This document shows positions 16,327-23,883 of a stretch of DNA of 37,126 bases, piece by piece. The translations under genes and the position numbers were made by a program. Numbering within the stretch: the stretch's first letter is position 1; the number at the start of each line of letters is the position of its first letter. The DNA is from Bacteroidota bacterium. Its GTDB lineage: Bacteria; Bacteroidota; Bacteroidia; Chitinophagales; Chitinophagaceae. Location of the stretch: assembly GCA_947487525.1 (NCBI GenBank), contig CANKWR010000014.1:1-37126 (forward strand), given 5' to 3'. The notes under the pieces are model-generated. The model was not told where the DNA came from, did no database searches, and saw only the letters and a list, made by a program, of their open reading frames with translations.

Positions 16327-16944
16327 ATGAAAAATATAATCTCATTTATACTACTATTCTCAATAATCCAAGCACAAGCACAAGATCCAATTTTAATTTC
16401 TACAGATAAAACCAATTTATTATACAGTAATCTAGAAAATAATTTTAATGTTAGTAGAATTCCCAAAAATAGTCGTGTTGAAGTTGAAGGTTGTGATGCT
16501 ACAATTAGAAAAAAAGGAATTGGGGATTATAGTATATACCCAAAGACAACTGGTTATGTAAAAATTTTATTGAGAACTAAAAGTTCTAAAAAAACTATAA
16601 GTACCATTAAAGTTATTGATATTCCTGAGCCAAAATTTAGTTTAGGGAATGGCATGAGTTATGGAAATATTAAACATAATAATTTAATGAATTCATTTGG
16701 TATAATTGGAAGAATTGAAGATTTCGAATACGTTTACATAATCCCCCTTGTAACTAGCTATCAAATTTTGTTTGAAGACGGAACAAACATCTCTGGGGAT
16801 GGGGGCTATTTTAACGGTCAAATTAGGGCAAAAATAAAAAATTGTCAAAAAGGGGATCGTATCACGATTTATAGTATATGTTATAAGTTCAATGACGGGA
16901 AAATACGTACTTATAATTCTGCACTGTCTTTTACAATTGAATAA
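16327..16944 (+). CDS. exported protein resembling the GldM C-terminal domains (copy 2)
   Basis: The 205-residue protein has a signal peptide ending at QAQAQ near residue 19. The layout repeats that of the previous gene: NLLYSNLENNFNV in place of the VFYAGLDNTLSV strand, ATIRKKGIGDYSIYPKTTGY, the linker IKVIDIPEPKFSLGNG, a second domain, and an almost identical ending (SALSFTIE versus TAMSFIIE). The two proteins are therefore divergent tandem paralogues. Both are strongly AT-rich and very probably co-transcribed (32 bp gap). No other gliding or type IX secretion genes are in the window. Confidence 0.65.
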   Translation: MKNIISFILLFSIIQAQAQDPILISTDKTNLLYSNLENNFNVSRIPKNSRVEVEGCDATIRKKGIGDYSIYPKTTGYVKILLRTKSSKKTISTIKVIDIPEPKFSLGNGMSYGNIKHNNLMNSFGIIGRIEDFEYVYIIPLVTSYQILFEDGTNISGDGGYFNGQIRAKIKNCQKGDRITIYSICYKFNDGKIRTYNSALSFTIE

Positions 16945-16990
16945 AGCTATTTTTTGATAAAGTGTACTGAAAATAAAGTCAGGATATTTA

Positions 16991-17338
16991 ATGAGACAAA
17001 ATAAAACATCGTCTACATTTTTAGGATTAGAACCGGAAATTTTTAAAATGTTATTGACATTTTTAATTATTACTTTTTTATGGTATCACTACAGCCCATT
17101 TTTTGATAACCCAATAAATGTAAGAATTGGTGCTTTATGTAAAGATGGCTTTAATAGCAATGCAACTGGATCAGGCGCTTGTAGTTTTCATGGAGGTGTA
17201 AGTGAATGGCAACACAAAAAGGTCCCTCACGAAACTGGCTGGATTAAGAAAATTTTTATAAGCATCTTTTGTGGGTTTACACTGACATTCCCCGTTTTAG
17301 GATTATTAAGTGGTGTAAAAGAAAAATATTCTCAATAA
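16991..17338 (+). CDS. small membrane protein with a DUF3761-like Cys/His motif
   Basis: The 115-residue protein has a helix at about 18-34 and another at about 87-107. Between them, on the same side of the membrane, is the motif CKDGFNSNATGSGACSFHGGV, which matches the DUF3761 pattern C-x-DG-x-S ... G-x-C-S-x-HGGV. This small domain is usually found in secreted proteins. The function is not known. It lies 46 bp after the second GldM-like gene on the same strand and shares its AT-rich composition. Confidence 0.6.
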   Translation: MRQNKTSSTFLGLEPEIFKMLLTFLIITFLWYHYSPFFDNPINVRIGALCKDGFNSNATGSGACSFHGGVSEWQHKKVPHETGWIKKIFISIFCGFTLTFPVLGLLSGVKEKYSQ

Positions 17339-17365
17339 CTTCCACTTTTCATTTAAATTAGTGTA

Positions 17366-18244
17366 ATGAAAATCACTGAAAAAGAATTTGAGTCTTTTAA
17401 ATGGATTGATATTGAAAATCCCATGAAAGAGGATTTAGAAATAATCAATAAGGAGCATGGACTAAACTATTATTTAATTAAAGATAGTTTGGAGAAAGGC
17501 CACTTGCCTAAATATGAAAAAAATAATAATGTTAATTTTTTCATATTTAGGGCCTATACTTCTGATATTAAACATAAGATTGACGAAGTGGGTGAAATGT
17601 CCAATAAAATTGCTTTTTTCTTATTTGAGGATAAATTAATCACCATTCATAGAGCTCAATTTGACTTTTTAAATATCAATGAAGAAAAAGAAATTAAGCT
17701 AAACGAACTTTTCTTAAAAATCGTAAGGCTTATGCTTGGTACATTTCATAAACCAACCATTGACCTTGCCAATAAAATAGATGAAATAGAAAAAAATATT
17801 TTTCTTAAAGATCCCCGAAATGTCTATTTAGAAGAATTATACTATATAAAATCGCAATCAAGAATATTAAAAAAGGTATTACAAATTACTCAATCCGTCA
17901 TTGAACAATCAGCTCAAATTTTAGCACAATCAAGCCAATTTCAAGACATAAAAGATTTATTATTAAACTTACTTATTTACAACGAAGAATCGGTTGAAAA
18001 CGCCAATCAACTAATGAATACCTACCTATCAATTAGTAATCAAAAAAACAATGAAGTTGTTCGACTTTTAACCATCTTCTCTGCCTTTTTCTTGCCCCTA
18101 ACCTTTATTGTCGGAGTATATGGCATGAATTTTGAATTTATGCCTGAATTGAAATGGAAATTAGGTTACTTCTTATCCATCGCTTTTATGGTGATAGTAG
18201 TGATTATCATTTATATCTGGTTTAGAAGAAAAAGGATAATTTAA
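17366..18244 (+). CDS. CorA-family divalent-cation transporter
   Basis: The 292-residue protein has the CorA plan: a cytoplasmic alpha/beta N-terminal domain, a long helical stalk (about residues 130-225) and two C-terminal membrane helices at about 238-256 and 268-287. The first ends in the signature YGMNFEF, which forms the pore mouth, followed by the short loop MPELKWKLGY. It is at the short end for the family. Such proteins conduct magnesium, or in some cases zinc or cobalt. It follows the DUF3761-like gene by 27 bp and ends before a bidirectional terminator. Confidence 0.9.
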   Translation: MKITEKEFESFKWIDIENPMKEDLEIINKEHGLNYYLIKDSLEKGHLPKYEKNNNVNFFIFRAYTSDIKHKIDEVGEMSNKIAFFLFEDKLITIHRAQFDFLNINEEKEIKLNELFLKIVRLMLGTFHKPTIDLANKIDEIEKNIFLKDPRNVYLEELYYIKSQSRILKKVLQITQSVIEQSAQILAQSSQFQDIKDLLLNLLIYNEESVENANQLMNTYLSISNQKNNEVVRLLTIFSAFFLPLTFIVGVYGMNFEFMPELKWKLGYFLSIAFMVIVVIIIYIWFRRKRII

Positions 18245-18307
18245 AAGTAATCAATTACTTCTTTTTCCATTTGTGCAATGCATCAAATGTATTAAGTACT
18301 CATCTAA

Positions 18308-18337
18308 AAAGAGCCACCTATCACTAAGTGGCTCTTT
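18308..18337. terminator. bidirectional terminator between the transporter and lipoprotein genes
   Basis: Perfect 10-base arms AAAGAGCCAC (18308-18317) and GTGGCTCTTT (18328-18337) enclose a 10-base loop, with A and T runs on either side. It serves two convergent genes. Confidence 0.85.
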
Positions 18338-18363
18338 CATTTCTACCCTATCTTAAAGGATGT

Positions 18364-18879
18364 TTATTTCTTAGGCGCAGTAGAAGCATTTAACATACCT
18401 GTCACGTCAAAGAATTCGTCAATAACAACCACTTTATGGTCTTTATTGAATTCCATCACCGCATAGTACTTATGTTCAATTTTAGCGCCATTTAAAGCGT
18501 CATCTGTCCATCTTACATAAGCCCTTACCGATGGTACAATTTTATAGGTTGCAGAATCCACACCAGGATAAAACTTAATATCATTTGCCTTGGAAACACT
18601 AAATAACTTTCTTAATGAAGCAAGGTTAGCGGTGTTTTGTGCTTTTGTGAAAGTAGTATCACCATATTTTGCACCATATATTTTTGCAGTATCTGCAATA
18701 TTGGATGAAAATGCTGCCGTATCATTTGACTCAAATGCTTGGAACAAAGCCAAAGCTACTTTTGAATTTTCTTTAAACTCCGCAATCACTGCTGCTTCAT
18801 CGTTACTTGTTGTTTTTGATTCCTGTGTTGCACATGCATAAAGCGATACAACTAAAAGACCGAATACTACTTTTTTCAT
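18364..18879 (-). CDS. lipoprotein with an NTF2/SnoaL-like domain
   Basis: The 171-residue protein has a lipoprotein signal peptide with the lipobox LYAC and Cys16 as lipid anchor. The mature part (about 35-160) alternates helices and strands in the manner of SnoaL/NTF2-like domains: VALALFQAFESNDTAAFSSN, then KYYAVMEFNKDHKVVVIDEF. In such proteins the fold often binds a small ligand, but no catalytic residues can be named. It is followed... on the minus strand it lies 40 bp downstream of the 18920-19678 gene and is probably co-transcribed with it. Confidence 0.75.
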   Translation of the reverse strand: MKKVVFGLLVVSLYACATQESKTTSNDEAAVIAEFKENSKVALALFQAFESNDTAAFSSNIADTAKIYGAKYGDTTFTKAQNTANLASLRKLFSVSKANDIKFYPGVDSATYKIVPSVRAYVRWTDDALNGAKIEHKYYAVMEFNKDHKVVVIDEFFDVTGMLNASTAPKK

Positions 18880-18919
18880 TTTTATTTTGTTTTATTTTAT
18901 TTATAGAAAGACTTTGTTT

Positions 18920-19678
18920 TTATTTTTGAAGATTCAATACATTAATCAATAGAATAGACTTTGTAATAGCTCTATACGTTTTTAAGGATTCATATTCAGC
19001 TTGCTCCTCTTTGCTAAACTTAATATCTGGGTTGCTTGAACCTGCTACGTATTGATCAATATTTTGGTATAAGTGTGAAATGGTGTTTGTAAAATCAGCA
19101 TCTACCCCTCCTGACCCTACTACACTTGTAAAGTAAAATGCATCCTTACGTTTTTTATCAATCACAAACTGATGCCATTTTTTACTGAATTTAGTTTCTG
19201 CCTTCTCGTAATTGTCATTACTAGCCTTTATATACACTAAATTCAAAATCGTTTTTCCTGGCACAACTTTGCTTGTAGTATCACTCAACCCTAAATCTAC
19301 TTTAAGAATTACATCTCTCACCATGGTTCTTGTTTTAGTCGTGTTATTGACCATCACAATATAATCCTCTGGGTATTTGGCTTTAAAATCATCTAACGAA
19401 ACACTTTTGCCAATACCTAATGCGTCTGCATAACTATTATAGGCGGTAGATACAATATAATCATAGTTCACATTTGCCCCGGGAAGCACCTTCCAAACTC
19501 TGTGCATATTAATGATCCCTGCTTTAATTTGCTCCTTATGGTAATTGTCCCAGGATTTTTCTAATTTTTCATAGTCTTGCCCTGGAAGTACTTTCATGAA
19601 CTCATACTTTAAATAGGTTTGTGCATTTACAGAAACAACAGCAAATAACACCACCATTGCTAATATCCCCTTTTTCAT
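18920..19678 (-). CDS. exported protein with two ferredoxin-like (ABM-type) repeats
   Basis: The 252-residue protein has a signal peptide ending near VNAQ at residue 20. Two similar halves are visible: KYEFMKVLPGQDYEKLEKSW with NYHKEQIKAGIINMHRVWKV, and later NLVYIKASNDNYEKAETKFS with KKWHQFVIDKKRKDAFYFTS. This strand-helix repeat with conserved Trp/His is what one expects from a dimeric alpha/beta-barrel fold fused in one chain. I do not know a function. It heads a two-gene unit with the lipoprotein. Confidence 0.7.
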   Translation of the reverse strand: MKKGILAMVVLFAVVSVNAQTYLKYEFMKVLPGQDYEKLEKSWDNYHKEQIKAGIINMHRVWKVLPGANVNYDYIVSTAYNSYADALGIGKSVSLDDFKAKYPEDYIVMVNNTTKTRTMVRDVILKVDLGLSDTTSKVVPGKTILNLVYIKASNDNYEKAETKFSKKWHQFVIDKKRKDAFYFTSVVGSGGVDADFTNTISHLYQNIDQYVAGSSNPDIKFSKEEQAEYESLKTYRAITKSILLINVLNLQK

Positions 19679-20132
19679 ATGTATTGTGTTTTGATTTTGA
19701 ACCTACAAGATAAAATCAAACACCGCTTTTGTAGTTGCTGTAGAAGGCAAGAATGTTCCAAAATTGCAAAAAGGAACATTCTTATATATTGATTACCAAT
19801 ATATTAGTGAAAATACGCGCCTTTATTTGATGATTTATTTAACTCCATAAAAAAAGAGCTTAGAAAAGGGTAACTTATAGCTTACAAGCTACCGCCATTA
19901 CCTTTTCCAGGCTCTTCTTATAGCCCAACTCCTTAGCCTTCTTCTATTTTACTTAAATGAAAAAATTAAATAATAAACAAATATGTATATTTTATAATTT
20001 ACATTCTTAAATTTGATTCAAGTAATTCTATACCCCCCTATTGAACTACGAAGTGGAGACAGCAACCACTTTAATCAACTTGGCGGCTTCCGAAAAGCCT
20101 TAAGAGTAGGAAAAATTTTTAAACTATTTAAT
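19679..20132. other. 454-bp intergenic region without a supported gene
   Basis: Two divergent genes flank this stretch. It holds the three-tier inverted repeat at 19853-19917 and an AT-rich tract at 19960-20010. The part from 20013 to 20132 is open in the frame of the next gene, but it has no ATG and a different base composition, so I do not count it as coding. Confidence 0.6.
19853..19917. repeat. three-tier inverted repeat (structured RNA or terminator)
   Basis: Three nested pairings can be drawn: AAGAGC (19854-19859) with GCTCTT (19911-19916), AAAAGGGTAA (19864-19873) with TTACCTTTT (19898-19906) with one bulged G, and TAGCTT (19878-19883) with AAGCTA (19886-19891). Neither flank has a long T run, and it lies upstream of both divergent genes, so a simple terminator role is not obvious. 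Confidence 0.55.
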
Positions 20133-20510
20133 ATGCAAGAGTTATTTGTTGGCACATTTGGATTTTTTTTTCTAATTGGCGCTATAGTTTTAATATTAAT
20201 AGCCTCCCTTTTATTATGGTTATTCGCAAAAACAATTGGTAAAATAGAAAATGCAGGATTTGGAAATTCATTTTTAATAACACTTGCTTCTTCAATTACA
20301 CATTCATTGCTTTGGTATTTTTTAGCAAAAATCAATATTAGTTCCATGTTGATTGCTCTTTTGGTTATTGTAATAACTTATGCAATAGTTTATGTTATCA
20401 TTGGCAAACTTATATGGAAATGTAGCTGGGAAAAATCAATAAAAGCGAATGCAATTTTAACTACTTTATTTGCCATAGTTATGTTTTATACGATGAGACA
20501 TGAACTTTAA
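20133..20510 (+). CDS. small membrane protein of unknown function
   Basis: From the ATG at 20133 the protein has 125 residues, with four hydrophobic helices (about 5-30, 44-62, 68-90 and 103-118). The frame is open further upstream to a TTG at 20013, but that part lacks an ATG and reads like non-coding sequence. The family is not recognised. Confidence 0.6.
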   Translation: MQELFVGTFGFFFLIGAIVLILIASLLLWLFAKTIGKIENAGFGNSFLITLASSITHSLLWYFLAKINISSMLIALLVIVITYAIVYVIIGKLIWKCSWEKSIKANAILTTLFAIVMFYTMRHEL

Positions 20511-20556
20511 TTTTTTAAATATTTAAAATATATATTAAGGTCTAACCACTATCACC

Positions 20557-20997
20557 ATGATAAAAACTTTCCCCTACACCCTATTCATCACCTTAGTACT
20601 CATTTGTAGTTGCAACGCCAATTCAGATAATAATGCTGAAATTAAGGACACCGTAAATTCATCGGATGTTAAAAACACAATAAAGGAGGGTGCAAATGGA
20701 AATTCAAGTGATAGCCTAGTGTATGATACCGATGAAGGATTTAATCACGATGAGGGAAATAAAGCAGAGAAATTTGTTTTTAAAACTTTAAAGATTGATA
20801 AACAAAAGACATATTCATCGGGAGTTTGGTATAATAAAAATGATGGGGGCTATACTGTTAGAATTACAATAGATAATCCAAAAAATGAAGCGACTCACAG
20901 TACTTATTACATTTACTATCCTCAAACACAAACTATATTGGATGGCATGTTTTATGATACATTATATCATAATCAAAAAATGTACCCAAAAAAATAG
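20557..20997 (+). CDS. small lipoprotein of unknown function
   Basis: The 146-residue protein has a lipoprotein signal peptide with lipobox ICSC near residue 19. After it comes an Asn/Asp/Ser-rich linker of about 50 residues, then a compact domain from about 75 with ADKFVFKTLKIDKQKTYSSG-like strands. No domain is recognised. It follows the membrane protein gene by 46 bp on the same strand; the following gene is convergent. Confidence 0.6.
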   Translation: MIKTFPYTLFITLVLICSCNANSDNNAEIKDTVNSSDVKNTIKEGANGNSSDSLVYDTDEGFNHDEGNKAEKFVFKTLKIDKQKTYSSGVWYNKNDGGYTVRITIDNPKNEATHSTYYIYYPQTQTILDGMFYDTLYHNQKMYPKK

Positions 20998-21015
20998 ATA
21001 TATAATCACTTCAAT

Positions 21016-21711
21016 TTAATAGTCGCTTAAGGACTCTAAATCCTCCATGGGAATCCACCCTTTACTCGTTTGATTCAGGGAGTTCGTAAAAACTAAATAC
21101 GCAAATCCATTTTCAATTTGCAATGGGATCACAACCTCTCTGGTATCAAAATAAGATTTTCGCATACTAGAATAATCAGGTGTATTGTAAAAGTGTACTT
21201 TACGATCTGAGCTTGCATTCACAATGTATTGCCTACCATTGTTATTTTGCCTTTCATAATTATCATTACGCTCCTTTTGCTTTCGGTCGTTTCCTTTTTC
21301 GTTGATCCCCAAATCATCCATTAAATTTTCAAACTTTTGTTTGAATTGATAAATGGCATTATCAAGTTGACTACTTATAATCACATTCCCTAAAATACCC
21401 ACCCCCACTAATTTACTGTCCCCCTTATATTCAATGCTAGTGAGTGAAAAAAGTAAATAGTTTTTTCTACTTACATTCTCTCTCACAATATCATCAACAA
21501 AGTCAGCAATTGCTGCATTGCCTACCAAAAATGCAAATTTGCCCAACAATGAATTTCCAAAGTCATTACTGCCTTTGGATGAAAGCTCGTTGTCAATAAT
21601 TTTATTCACTTTGGACTTCACCGCCACACGATGATCTTGTAAACTGGGATTAGACGCAATTAAAACCCCCAAAACAACTATCGAAACTAAAATGACTACT
21701 AAATATCTCAT
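21016..21711 (-). CDS. membrane-anchored protein, DUF4359-like plus C-terminal SH3-like domain
   Basis: I place the start at the ATG at 21711 (231 residues); the frame extends two codons to a TTG. One N-terminal helix (about 3-19) anchors or exports the protein. Residues 20-125 (IASNPSLQDHRVAVKSKVNK, YLLFSLTSIEYKGDSKLVGV, GILGNVII) look like the DUF4359 pattern. A polar Asn/Arg/Gln-rich linker (about 140-160) leads to an SH3-like segment with VHFYNTPDYSSMRKSYF and GFAYLVFTNSLNQTSKGWIP. The function is unknown. The following gene on the minus strand is convergent to the lipoprotein. Confidence 0.65.
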   Translation of the reverse strand: MRYLVVILVSIVVLGVLIASNPSLQDHRVAVKSKVNKIIDNELSSKGSNDFGNSLLGKFAFLVGNAAIADFVDDIVRENVSRKNYLLFSLTSIEYKGDSKLVGVGILGNVIISSQLDNAIYQFKQKFENLMDDLGINEKGNDRKQKERNDNYERQNNNGRQYIVNASSDRKVHFYNTPDYSSMRKSYFDTREVVIPLQIENGFAYLVFTNSLNQTSKGWIPMEDLESLSDY

Positions 21712-21764
21712 ATGCAATTACACAATTTTTATTGAAAATTTTGTTGTTTAATAATACGTAAAAT

Positions 21765-22274
21765 TTAATTAGTATCCTTAAATGACCTCAACATCACTGG
21801 GATTACCTCATCAAAAGTGGTTGTCCAACTTGTAGGATATTCTAAATACATGGTTCTAATTTGAGTCCCATTGCTGCCATTGCTTAAATATACTTTCTTG
21901 TAAAACACTTTATTATTGCTTCTTTTTGTTCCACTTACAACATACCAATTGGAGGACAAAGGTCTTTTATAGGTAATGTAGTAATCTCTGTCATTTAAGT
22001 CATCCCAATACCTATTTTGCATGGAACCTTCATCGGTGGTAAAATACGAAGAGGTTGCCGAAACATACACTGCTCCCCCATTTGCGGTAAAGGAGCGTCC
22101 GTCCCCATTTTCTGACCCCCTTCCCATGGTTAAAAAAGAGGGATACTTAATCATAAAATTTCTACTGTAATTCACATAGCTCTTATACTCGTAGCCCTGA
22201 TATGGACTGGTTATGTATCCTGCATTTAATTGCGCTGCAAAAGTCAATAATAAAATCACCAATAATTTTTTCAT
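21765..22274 (-). CDS. exported protein of unknown function
   Basis: The start is taken at the ATG at 22274 (MKKLLVILLLTFAAQLNA), which gives a clean signal peptide and 169 residues; the reading frame extends 12 codons further without looking coding. The mature domain has aromatic-rich strands (YKSYVNYSRNFMIKYPSFL, RDYYITYKRPLSSNWYVVSG) and ends in VIPVMLRSFKDTN. The layout is like that of small periplasmic proteins that often occur near SH3-domain proteins. It is followed by the DUF4359-like gene at 53 bp, and the two may form an operon. Confidence 0.65.
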   Translation of the reverse strand: MKKLLVILLLTFAAQLNAGYITSPYQGYEYKSYVNYSRNFMIKYPSFLTMGRGSENGDGRSFTANGGAVYVSATSSYFTTDEGSMQNRYWDDLNDRDYYITYKRPLSSNWYVVSGTKRSNNKVFYKKVYLSNGSNGTQIRTMYLEYPTSWTTTFDEVIPVMLRSFKDTN

Positions 22275-22547
22275 TATATACATTTTAAAATTCAAAAGTA
22301 GCAAAAACAAATATTAATTTATACTTATATAAAAATAGTCTTTTTATATTAAAATCCTGCAATTATGATTACCCTAATTGATTTTTTCATTCATTTGATA
22401 TTCACAAATCATGCACATTCAAACCCGCCTAATGTATATTACAGCCCTATTTTGAGAAAAAAAGAATAGCTTAGAAACTTGTTATCATTAACTATAGCAA
22501 AAACGATCAAAACAAAAACAATTTTCAAATTACTCATCTAATCATTT

Positions 22548-23843
22548 ATGAAACTCTTACTAAAAATAGGTTCCGCCTTTTTATTATTCATATTATCTGC
22601 AACTGGTTTTGCGCAAAAAAACAATACTACGATTATCAAAGCAGGTAAATTAATTGATGTTGAAAATGGCAAAGTATTGGTAAACCAAATGATCCTGGTA
22701 AGAAATGATAGTATTATTCAAGTAGCCAGTAGAATCAATATTCCCAAGGAAGCCACCATTATTGACCTCTCTAAATATACCGTAATGCCGGGCTTCATTG
22801 ATTGCCATACCCATATTACCGGACAAACTGGAGGGGACTATTACGGCACTATTTTCAGAAAAACACCGGTTGATTTTGCCATCACCGCTCCTATTAATGC
22901 TAAAAAAACATTGGAAGCAGGATTTACCTCGGTACGTGATTTAGGTTCCGTTGGACTGGTTGATATTGCTTTACGCAATGCGATTAACAATGGTGATGTG
23001 GTTGGCCCCAATATTTATGCAGCAACGGTGTTTATTGGATCCACCGGTAGCCATGGTGATTTAAATGGATTCTCCCCTTATTTATCCTTTAACCAACCCA
23101 AAGGCTTGTCCGGGATCGCCAATGGTGTTGAAGGCGTTAGAGAACAAGTTAGATATAATGTTAAGAACGGTGCCGATGTCATCAAATTTGGAGCAAGTGC
23201 GGGCGTATTAAGCGAGGAGGAAAGTGTGGGTGGTCCTCAATATACGCAGGAAGAAATGAATGCGATTGTGAGTGAAGCAAAAATGTGGGGCAAAAAAACT
23301 GCGGCACACGCACATGGTGCAGAAGCCATTAAAATGGCAGTACTTGCAGGCGTAGCCTCCATTGAACACGGGAGCTTGATTGATGCAGAAGGCATTCAAC
23401 TTATGAAAGCCAATGGCACTTATTTAGTATCCGATGTGTATGATGATGAATATATTTTATCAGAATATGCGAAACTTGGTTTTCCTGAAAAAATTATTAA
23501 TAAGGAAAAAATGGTGGGTCAATTACAAAGGGAAAACTTTCAAAAAGCAGTGGAAGCTGGTGTCAAAATTGCTTATGGCACGGACGCAGGCGTTTATCCG
23601 CATGGCTGGAATGGTAAGCAATTTAAATGGATGACCCGTTATGGTTTAAGTCCAATGGCTGCCATACAATCCGCCACCATTAATGCAGCCGACCTGCTTG
23701 GCATTAAAGATAAAACAGGCTCCATTAAAGCAGGCAAAAAAGCCGATATCATTGCAGTCATTACCAATCCAATGGACGACATTACTATTTTAGAACAGGT
23801 ACAATTTGTAATGAAAAACGGAGTAGTTTATAAGAATAACTAA
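22548..23843 (+). CDS. exported metal-dependent amidohydrolase (imidazolonepropionase/prolidase-like)
   Basis: The 431-residue protein has a signal peptide ending near GFAQ at about residue 24, so it is periplasmic or surface-located. The amidohydrolase metal site is complete: HTH (His87, His89) in MPGFIDCHTHIT, the probable carboxylated Lys213 in GADVIKFGASAGV, AHAHGAEA at about 253-260, SIEHGSLID, and GTDAGVYPHG with Asp346. A C-terminal strand GSIKAGKKADIIAV is typical of this group, whose characterised members cleave dipeptides ending in Lys/Arg/Pro or related amides. The substrate here is unknown. It is followed at 40 bp by the class V aminotransferase gene. Confidence 0.88.
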   Translation: MKLLLKIGSAFLLFILSATGFAQKNNTTIIKAGKLIDVENGKVLVNQMILVRNDSIIQVASRINIPKEATIIDLSKYTVMPGFIDCHTHITGQTGGDYYGTIFRKTPVDFAITAPINAKKTLEAGFTSVRDLGSVGLVDIALRNAINNGDVVGPNIYAATVFIGSTGSHGDLNGFSPYLSFNQPKGLSGIANGVEGVREQVRYNVKNGADVIKFGASAGVLSEEESVGGPQYTQEEMNAIVSEAKMWGKKTAAHAHGAEAIKMAVLAGVASIEHGSLIDAEGIQLMKANGTYLVSDVYDDEYILSEYAKLGFPEKIINKEKMVGQLQRENFQKAVEAGVKIAYGTDAGVYPHGWNGKQFKWMTRYGLSPMAAIQSATINAADLLGIKDKTGSIKAGKKADIIAVITNPMDDITILEQVQFVMKNGVVYKNN

Positions 23844-23883
23844 TTGCATTATGCCTCACTTTTATATCATTATTTAATTTTCA

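Noticed and set aside
15638..16944. A type IX secretion or gliding gene cluster
   Set aside because: Only GldM C-terminal-like domains are present; GldK, GldL, GldN and the full-length GldM with its membrane helix are absent from the window.
13620..17340. Integrated phage or conjugative element at tRNA-Asp
   Set aside because: No integrase, transposase, phage or transfer gene and no repeat of the tRNA 3' end are visible, so only an accessory region of unknown origin can be claimed.
20013..20132. Upstream extension of the small membrane protein
   Set aside because: It would start at TTG, has a different base composition and adds a polar segment without family resemblance; the ATG at 20133 leads straight into a helix.
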